Translations under genes and position numbers: made by a program
Shown: positions 23,862 to 28,396 of the stretch, piece by piece
Layout of the letters: each line of letters opens with the position of its first letter
How positions within the stretch are numbered: position 1 is the stretch's first letter
The notes under the pieces: model-generated
The model's input: the letters and a program-made list of their open reading frames with translations, nothing else
What the model was told of the DNA's origin: nothing
Databases searched by the model: none
Assembly: GCA_047629355.1 (NCBI GenBank)
Contig: JBLHWU010000063.1
Location: 1 to 28,396 of the forward strand
Direction: 5' to 3'
Source of the DNA: CAYUNA01 sp047629355
GTDB taxonomy: Bacteria; Bacteroidota; Bacteroidia; Chitinophagales; Saprospiraceae
Length of the DNA: 28,396 bases

Positions 23862-25637
23862 TTAGCTGGCATCTCCACCATTATTATCGTTTCCTTTCGG
23901 CTTACCGCCGCGTCGATTCTTGTTACTCTTACTTTTGTTTTTCTTTTTATTCAGTAATGCCAATTTAGCTGCATTTCCAGCAGTTTTATCAACAACTGGT
24001 TTGTCAGCAGGTTTTGGTGCTACTGGCTTATCGACTGTCTTGTTAACAACTGGTTTTGCTGTTGGTTTATCAATAGGCTTATTAGTTGGCTTTTGTTGAT
24101 TCGCTGACTTATTGGTCTGCTGACTTGCAGGTTTATTGCCCGTTTTATCGACTGGCTTATCAGTCGGTCTTGGTTTGCCTTGATTAGTTGGCTTATTGGC
24201 CGATTTATCACCCTGCTGATTGTCAGGTTTATTTGCTGGTCTACTACCTTGCGGTCGCTTATTTCTTGGCTTATCAGTTGTCGGTTTGTCCCCTTCGTTA
24301 GCAGGTTTTTGACTACGACCACGACGGTTGTTTGGTCTATTATCGTCTGGTTTTGGTCCCGTTTTGCGGTCGTCATTTCTGCGATTGCTTGGCTTTCTAT
24401 CGTCTGTTTTTTTAGCATCAGGACGTCTATTATCTGGACGGTTGCTATCTGGACGTTTAGTATCCGAGCGTTTGTTGTCTGGACGATTCGGTCGATTATT
24501 TCGATTGCCTCTGCTACGTCCTCGACCACGACCACGACGACGTTCTTCTGGCGGCAATTCAATTACATCATTAACGCTTTCAAAATCCAATTCCACTGGT
24601 GCTGCTTCTGGGACAATTTGCATACTCATCAAATCCAATGGAAATTCTTCTCTGGCATTCATTGCCTTAATTTTCTTCACCTGCTCCACTTCTAATGGAT
24701 AAAATTTACCCAAACGTCCGTCTTTATGATAAGCAAAATACATGATGCCCTTGAAAATATCGGTTTTCACTAAATTGGCAATTCCCGCTTGTGTTTTCAA
24801 TCTATCGGTATTCTTTGGAAACGCTTTCAACGCATCCATATAAGAATCTAATTCAAAATTTAAACAACATTTCAAACGTCCACACTGACCGGACAGTTTG
24901 GCTTGATTAATCGCCAAATTTTGATACCGCGCCGCTGCCGTTGAAACGGATTTAAAATCACTCAACCAAGTCGAACAACACAATTCTCGTCCACAAGAAC
25001 CAATACCACCAATTTTTGCTGACTCTTGTCGTGCGCCAATCTGCCGCATTTCGACTTTTACTTTAAAATCTTTGGCAAAATGTCGAATCAATTCCCGGAA
25101 ATCAATTCGTCCTTCAGCGGTATAATAAAAAGTAGCTTTACGATTATCGCCCTGAAATTCGACATCTCCTACTTTCATATCAACGTCTAAAGATCGCGCA
25201 ATCGCCCGTGCTCGAATCATCGTCGGAATCTCCTGCGAACGTGCGTAATCTAGCTTTTCCAAATCTCGCTGATTCGCGTGTCGCAATACTTTATGAACGA
25301 CATGGTCCTCTTTTGCTCGCTTCTTTTTCATTTGCAAACGAACCAAATCGCCTGACAATGAAATTCGTCCAACATCGTAACCATTTTGTCCTTCGACCAC
25401 AATCATATCGCCCGTCACCGCATTCAAATGCCGTTGATTGATATAAAATCCTTTCCGCGAGCCATTTTTAAAACTCACTTCTACTAAATCAAATGGATTG
25501 ACATCGACAACTTCTTGAGTCGCCAACCAATCGAAGGTATTTAGTCGGTTACAACCACTCGTCCCACAGCTTCCATTGCTGCGACAGCCTTGCGGCGTAC
25601 CGTCTTTACTTTTTACAGAACATCCTGCACATCCCAT
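23862..25637 (-). CDS. ricT: RicT/PSP1-domain protein with long basic disordered tail
   Basis: A 591-residue PSP1-family protein (YaaT/RicT in Bacillus, where it joins RicA and RicF in an iron-sulfur complex that affects RNA processing by RNase Y). Residues 1-30 are Cys-rich (C3, C6, C18, C24, C29), as I recall for Bacteroidota homologues. The PSP1 core, about 60-300, has Cys215, Cys220, Cys221 and Cys252, Cys257, Cys258 in GSCGRELCCSTW and SGQCGRLKCCLNF. This is the same 5-1 and 37-residue spacing as in B. subtilis RicT. From about residue 365 to the end is a tail of Arg, Lys, Asn, Asp and Pro made of imperfect repeats (RPDNRRPD-, NKPxDKP-like), predicted disordered and probably nucleic-acid binding. 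It follows holB, a pairing kept in Firmicutes too. Confidence 0.9.
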   Translation of the reverse strand: MGCAGCSVKSKDGTPQGCRSNGSCGTSGCNRLNTFDWLATQEVVDVNPFDLVEVSFKNGSRKGFYINQRHLNAVTGDMIVVEGQNGYDVGRISLSGDLVRLQMKKKRAKEDHVVHKVLRHANQRDLEKLDYARSQEIPTMIRARAIARSLDVDMKVGDVEFQGDNRKATFYYTAEGRIDFRELIRHFAKDFKVKVEMRQIGARQESAKIGGIGSCGRELCCSTWLSDFKSVSTAAARYQNLAINQAKLSGQCGRLKCCLNFELDSYMDALKAFPKNTDRLKTQAGIANLVKTDIFKGIMYFAYHKDGRLGKFYPLEVEQVKKIKAMNAREEFPLDLMSMQIVPEAAPVELDFESVNDVIELPPEERRRGRGRGRSRGNRNNRPNRPDNKRSDTKRPDSNRPDNRRPDAKKTDDRKPSNRRNDDRKTGPKPDDNRPNNRRGRSQKPANEGDKPTTDKPRNKRPQGSRPANKPDNQQGDKSANKPTNQGKPRPTDKPVDKTGNKPASQQTNKSANQQKPTNKPIDKPTAKPVVNKTVDKPVAPKPADKPVVDKTAGNAAKLALLNKKKNKSKSNKNRRGGKPKGNDNNGGDAS

Positions 25638-25718
25638 TTTATTAATGTTTGATGTTTAATGTTTAAGGGTTAATGTTAGACGCGAGTTGCATTAAACATT
25701 AATCCCTAACCATTAATC
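25638..25718. repeat. Heptamer array between holB and ricT
   Basis: The clearest of the 7-base arrays: five successive units of the type TTAATGT or TTGATGT (25640 onward), then a short spacer, then units of the complementary type (ATTAAAC, ATTAATC). The two halves can pair. It runs over the stop codon of holB (25713-25715) and up to the ricT start codon. Confidence 0.7.
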
Positions 25719-26834
25719 ATTTAGGCCCTTTCGTTTTAAAATCTGGTTCAACTGAATCGAAGTGTCTAAAAATAAGACCTTTGGATTCGCATTTCGCTCC
25801 ACGAAGTAGGCGCAATCGGTAAATAATTTTACAATTTTTTCTATTTGATCAAACTCAATAACTTTAGTCAAGTTTTGAGCCGTACTTAATTCTTTGCCTT
25901 GAAGATGGGCGTTTTTATCATCGCCTGTCATTTTTAAAGCCATGTATTCCCGCATAAAATGGAGTCCGTATTTCAAAAATTGCTTTTGATTCTCCCGACC
26001 CAATTTTGCGAAGACTTCTACCCATTTAAATAAATCGACCCCATTGCCGATATAACATTTGCGCAACCAATCTAAAAATAAATTAGCGTTGTCATTGTCC
26101 ATGCTTTCGGACATTTTCAAGGCTTCATTCAAATTCCCATCTGATAATGGTGCGATAGATTGTGCTTTTTCAACAGCAACTTCTGCCAACTTAACTAAGC
26201 CTTCCACAATCTCCTCATCTTGTAATTGATTGATTTTGACCAATTGACAACGCGACAAAATGGTATTTAAAATCAATTCCTGCTTTTCGGCAACAAGAAT
26301 AAAATGGGTATCTTCTGGTGGTTCTTCAATTAATTTCAACAGCCGATTTCCTTCATTACCCAAATATTCGGGCAACCACATTATCAAAAATTTCTTGCTG
26401 CTTTCAAACGTTTTTAAACTTAGCTTTTTGACAATATTTGTGCATTCATCTTTCGTAATATTACCCTGTTTATTCTCCGCCCCAATCGACTGTAACCAAT
26501 GATTGATGTCCAAATAAGGATTCTCCTTCATCGCCTTCCGCCACTCTGGTAAAAACACATCGCTCGTCACTTTGCTACCCACCGTAGGAAAGGAATAATG
26601 CACATCAGGATGAATATATTTGCTAGCTTTTCCGCACGAAGCGCACTGTCCACAAGCATCGCCATCGACTTTGTTCTGACATAAAATATACTGAGAAAAA
26701 GCCATTGCCAATGCCAATTTGCCGCAACCTTCTGGGCCAAGAAACAACAAGGCATGAGGAATCCTGTCGCCTTCCGTCATGAAACGAAGCGAGTCTTTAA
26801 CTTTGGATTGTCCTATGACTTTTTTAAATGACAA
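25713..26834 (-). CDS. holB: DNA polymerase III clamp loader subunit delta prime
   Basis: Delta prime is a AAA+ subunit of the clamp loader that puts the beta clamp on DNA. The 373-residue protein has IGQ (6-9), the Walker A-like loop GPEGCGK (33-39), a zinc module with Cys52, Cys61, Cys64 and Cys67 at the same spacing as E. coli delta prime, the LLKLIEEPPEDTHFIL stretch and the SRC motif in ILSRCQLVKI. The first codon is TTG at 26834; a stop lies two codons upstream and no ATG precedes the conserved FKKVIGQ, so the TTG start is forced. The neighbour ricT is the conserved downstream partner. Confidence 0.93.
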   Translation of the reverse strand: MSFKKVIGQSKVKDSLRFMTEGDRIPHALLFLGPEGCGKLALAMAFSQYILCQNKVDGDACGQCASCGKASKYIHPDVHYSFPTVGSKVTSDVFLPEWRKAMKENPYLDINHWLQSIGAENKQGNITKDECTNIVKKLSLKTFESSKKFLIMWLPEYLGNEGNRLLKLIEEPPEDTHFILVAEKQELILNTILSRCQLVKINQLQDEEIVEGLVKLAEVAVEKAQSIAPLSDGNLNEALKMSESMDNDNANLFLDWLRKCYIGNGVDLFKWVEVFAKLGRENQKQFLKYGLHFMREYMALKMTGDDKNAHLQGKELSTAQNLTKVIEFDQIEKIVKLFTDCAYFVERNANPKVLFLDTSIQLNQILKRKGLND

Positions 26835-26837
26835 ATC

Positions 26838-26876
26838 TTAGACGGTTGACGGCTGACGGCCCACGGGCTGTCGAGC
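26838..26876. repeat. Degenerate heptamer array upstream of holB
   Basis: Units TTAGACG, GTTGACG, GCTGACG and GCCCACG follow with a strict 7-base spacing. It starts 4 bases before the holB TTG start, so the holB leader and promoter must include or lie beyond it. Confidence 0.6.
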
Positions 26877-26930
26877 AATGAAATAATTGCTACTTTTGAA
26901 AGGAAAATATCAACAGAAGGTAGGATTCTA

Positions 26931-27005
26931 TAGGATGGCGGACTAAAGTCCACCATTGTAAGTTGACAATCAAAACATTCGAGTGTACTGAAGTCCACCG
27001 TCCTA
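26931..27005. repeat. REP-like double hairpin element H
   Basis: A diverged copy of element G. The left arm TAGGATGGCGGACTAAAGTC and the reversed right arm TAGGACGGTGGACTTCAGT can pair with each other, and the left arm can fold alone (GGACT with AGTCC). It ends 10 bases from the glutathione peroxidase stop and may serve as its transcript end. Confidence 0.7.
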
Positions 27006-27014
27006 TCAGACGAA

Positions 27015-27515
27015 TTACTTACTAATATATTTTACAATAACATCATCAATCGGGCTGACGCCAGAAGGGAAAAAACTCACGAGTTCCCCGTTTTCATTTA
27101 ATAAATATTTAGAAAAATTCCATTTTACTTCACTGCTGAGCACGCCATTTTGAGATTTTTGTGCCAGCCATTGATAAATCGGTTCTGTTTGAATATCTAT
27201 TTTAGCGGTTAATGGAAAAGTAACGCCATAATTTTTGGTACAAAACGACTGAATTTGGTCGTGTGTGCCTGGTTCTTGTCCTCCAAAATTATTAGCCGGA
27301 AAGCCAACAATCACTAATTTATCTTGAAAACGCTCGTATAGTTCCTGCATTTGCTCGTACTGCGGCGTATAACCACATTCCGATGCCACATTGACAATCA
27401 TCACTTTTTTGCCTTTGAAGTCAGCAAAATTTATCCCTTTCCCGTCTATTCCTGCTATTTTAAACTGATGTATTGATTCCAATTTTATTGATATTGTATG
27501 GTCTGAAATTTTCAA
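27015..27515 (-). CDS. Glutathione peroxidase-family thiol peroxidase
   Basis: A 166-residue peroxidase that reduces peroxides; bacterial members mostly use thioredoxin. The active tetrad is visible: Cys47 in NVASECGYT, Gln80 in FGGQEPG, and Trp132-Asn133 in KWNFSKYL. Cys92 in FCTKNYGVTFPL is a candidate resolving cysteine. The frame's first start is TTG at 27515; another TTG at 27482 gives a shorter N-terminus beginning ESIHQFKI, right where homology begins. An ATG at 27520 is out of frame and stops after two codons. Many relatives have a signal peptide here; this one has none. The start is therefore uncertain. It ends near element H. Confidence 0.9.
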   Translation of the reverse strand: MKISDHTISIKLESIHQFKIAGIDGKGINFADFKGKKVMIVNVASECGYTPQYEQMQELYERFQDKLVIVGFPANNFGGQEPGTHDQIQSFCTKNYGVTFPLTAKIDIQTEPIYQWLAQKSQNGVLSSEVKWNFSKYLLNENGELVSFFPSGVSPIDDVIVKYISK

Positions 27516-27543
27516 ACCATGACTTTTTTCAAAAATAATTGCC

Positions 27544-27551
27544 CAAAAGTA
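27544..27551 (-). promoter_or_regulatory. Candidate -7 element for the peroxidase gene
   Basis: Minus-strand TACTTTTG matches TAnnTTTG. It predicts a transcript start near 27537, about 20 bases before the TTG at 27515. The -33 TTG is missing. Confidence 0.45.
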
Positions 27552-27570
27552 AGCGTTTTTTTTGAAATAT

Positions 27571-27606
27571 GTAATGATTCGTAATTAGTTATTCGTCAAT
27601 TCGGCA
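27571..27606. repeat. Short degenerate heptamer array upstream of the PTPS gene
   Basis: ATTCGTA, ATTAGTT and ATTCGTC follow with 7-base spacing between the divergent peroxidase and PTPS promoters. Confidence 0.4.
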
Positions 27607-27648
27607 GAACAGTTTGAAATATAGGACTTTTTCTGTCAACTTATTTTC

Positions 27649-27656
27649 TAAATTTG
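27649..27656 (+). promoter_or_regulatory. Candidate -7 element for the PTPS gene
   Basis: TAAATTTG matches TAnnTTTG exactly and lies 43 bases before the start codon. No TTG is present about 19 bases upstream. Confidence 0.5.
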
Positions 27657-27699
27657 TGTTTTAAACTCCGAATTTTTTAAAATAAATAAATTACCAAAT

Positions 27700-28107
27700 A
27701 TGCGAATTTCCGTTTTTCGAAAAGCTCACTTCAACGCCGCACACCGTCTTCATAATCAGAAATGGTCAGATGAAAAAAATACTGCCGTCTTTGGTAAATG
27801 TAGCAACCCAAATTACCACGGGCATAATTATGAAATGGAAGTAAAGTTGACTGGAGAAGTTGATCCAGAAACAGGCTATTTATATGATTTAGGTATTTTA
27901 AAAAGATTAATTAAATTGGAAATCGAGGAGCGTTTTGATCATAAAAACTTGAATATTGAAGTGCCTGAGTTTAAAGATTTGAACCCGACTGCGGAGCATA
28001 TTTGTTTTGTGATTTATGGAATTTTGCGAAAGCATTTGCCCGAAGAATTAGAGTTAAAAGTACGCTTGTGGGAGACGGTGCGAAATTATGTGGAGTATCC
28101 AGCGTAA
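27700..28107 (+). CDS. 6-pyruvoyl-tetrahydropterin synthase family protein
   Basis: A 135-residue T-fold enzyme. Zinc ligands are His15 (in HFNAAH), His40 and His42 (HGH). Catalytic Cys34 sits in FGKCSNPNYHGHNYEM, His81 in FDHKNLN and Glu125 in LWET. The spacing Cys-x5-His and the phrases GKCxNPNxHGHNY, GEVDPETG and DHKNLN follow animal PTPS closely, whereas QueD enzymes usually have Cys-x3-His. The protein could therefore make 6-pyruvoyl-tetrahydropterin from dihydroneopterin triphosphate, or serve queuosine synthesis as a QueD. No queC, queE or folE is adjacent to decide. It is a single gene. Confidence 0.92.
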   Translation: MRISVFRKAHFNAAHRLHNQKWSDEKNTAVFGKCSNPNYHGHNYEMEVKLTGEVDPETGYLYDLGILKRLIKLEIEERFDHKNLNIEVPEFKDLNPTAEHICFVIYGILRKHLPEELELKVRLWETVRNYVEYPA

Positions 28108-28136
28108 TTTGATGAAATAAAGAAGATGTGGGACAT

Positions 28137-28176
28137 TTAATTACTGTGCGTTACTTAAGTAACGCACAGTAATTAA
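28137..28176. repeat. Perfect 40-bp palindrome: two joined ends of the MITE-like family
   Basis: The sequence is an exact palindrome centred at 28156/28157, with GTTACTTAAGTAAC in the middle. Rightward from TA it reads AGTAACGCACAGTAATTA and goes on to ATTAGGTA, the same pattern as the end of element D. Leftward is a second end in the opposite direction that stops after 20 bases. This is the A-TA-B type of junction seen at 3953, with both element bodies mostly missing. Confidence 0.7.
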
Positions 28177-28229
28177 TTAGGTACTGAAAACTCAACAGAT
28201 TTTTTAGATTGATTGTGACTAAAAGGGAG

Positions 28230-28341
28230 TTTGAGGGATAAAAGTGGTTTGTAAAACCGCTTTTATCCCTCAAAACCCCACTCGCGCTGCCGCAGGCAGC
28301 GCGCATTGTATTTTTTGAAGCTCGAAAATCTTGCGATTTTC
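28230..28341. repeat. Cluster of three hairpins, repeat copy 2
   Basis: First hairpin: 28230-28250 with 28254-28274 (21-bp stem, one mismatch). Second: GCGCTGCC-GCA-GGCAGCGC at 28284-28302, GC-rich in an AT-rich region. Third: GAAAATC-TTGC-GATTTTC at 28324-28341. The segment TCCCTCAAAACCCCACTCGC between the first and second matches 3647-3666. No coding frame is present from 28108 to the window end. Confidence 0.6.
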
Positions 28342-28396
28342 TCGCTGCTTAATTTTTTAGCAACCTCTTGTTACCATTTACTACTTCATGCTGAGT

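Noticed and set aside
24020..24702. Three long open frames overlapping the ricT tail on both strands
   Set aside because: They arise from the low-complexity tail, whose biased codons avoid stops in other frames; their translations (serine/isoleucine or arginine-rich) look like no protein.
25638..25718. Possible CRISPR or tandem-repeat array
   Set aside because: Units are 7 bases, degenerate and without spacers; no cas gene is nearby.
26813..26998. Minus-strand 61-codon frame upstream of holB
   Set aside because: It reads through element H and a heptamer array and matches nothing protein-like.
28230..28341. Retron-like msr/msd region
   Set aside because: Three hairpins alone are not enough; no reverse transcriptase is in the window, though the downstream side is cut off.

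Overview
The window reads as chromosomal DNA of a Bacteroidota bacterium, most likely from the Saprospiraceae/Chitinophagia side. Three large secreted proteins end in type IX secretion (T9SS) sorting domains. Several genes are preceded by the Bacteroidota -7 promoter element TAnnTTTG, most starts lack a Shine-Dalgarno site, the DNA is AT-rich, and one secreted protein carries the duplicated Ca-binding GDADGNGV/DCNGDGYIN repeat that I associate with Saprospiraceae. The family assignment is inference; the phylum is well supported.

Layout. 1-925: a gene tail (+), then a decayed DDE transposase (-) and a nested hairpin. 926-3490: a T9SS-exported Asp-box beta-propeller protein (-). 3491-4380: a long gap with two abutting palindromic elements. 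4381-8808: carB (+), then a lipoprotein zinc metalloprotease (+), with a palindromic element between them. 8855-11971: a TolC-type channel (-), a thioredoxin with an apparent frameshift (+), and a T9SS-exported alpha/beta hydrolase (-). 12186-18923: a plus-strand run of mscS, an MsbA-like ABC exporter, a muconolactone-isomerase-like protein, two tandem Skp/OmpH chaperones and rlmN. 19039-20400: a T9SS protein with dockerin-like repeats (-). 20572-22005: an all-helical protein of unknown function (+). 22200-27515: a minus-strand block of lpd, ricT (PSP1), holB and a glutathione peroxidase. 27700-28107: a 6-pyruvoyl-tetrahydropterin synthase (+), followed by a patch of palindromes.

The genes are mostly housekeeping (pyrimidine/arginine precursor synthesis, envelope biogenesis, rRNA methylation, replication clamp loading, redox) mixed with secreted or surface proteins. 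holB-ricT is an old conserved pair, and the two skp genes fit an outer-membrane assembly role. No CRISPR array, prophage, defence cassette, tRNA or rRNA was recognised.

The most unusual content is between the genes. (1) A family of about 150-165 bp interrupted palindromes (3802-3954, 3953-4118, 16708-16870, 23626-23788) is flanked by TA and has a conserved core. Each copy has its own terminal sequence, and within a copy the two ends match. A half-site pair lies at 28137-28176 and a possible distant relative at 7276-7456. (2) At least eight intergenic spots hold degenerate arrays with a strict 7-bp period, each with a different heptamer, several of them self-complementary. (3) REP-like double hairpins built on GGTGGACT-AGTCCACC lie at 22004-22096 and 26931-27005. 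(4) A hairpin-linked repeat is shared by about 3646-3668 and 28263-28285. No mobilising enzyme for any of these is present here.
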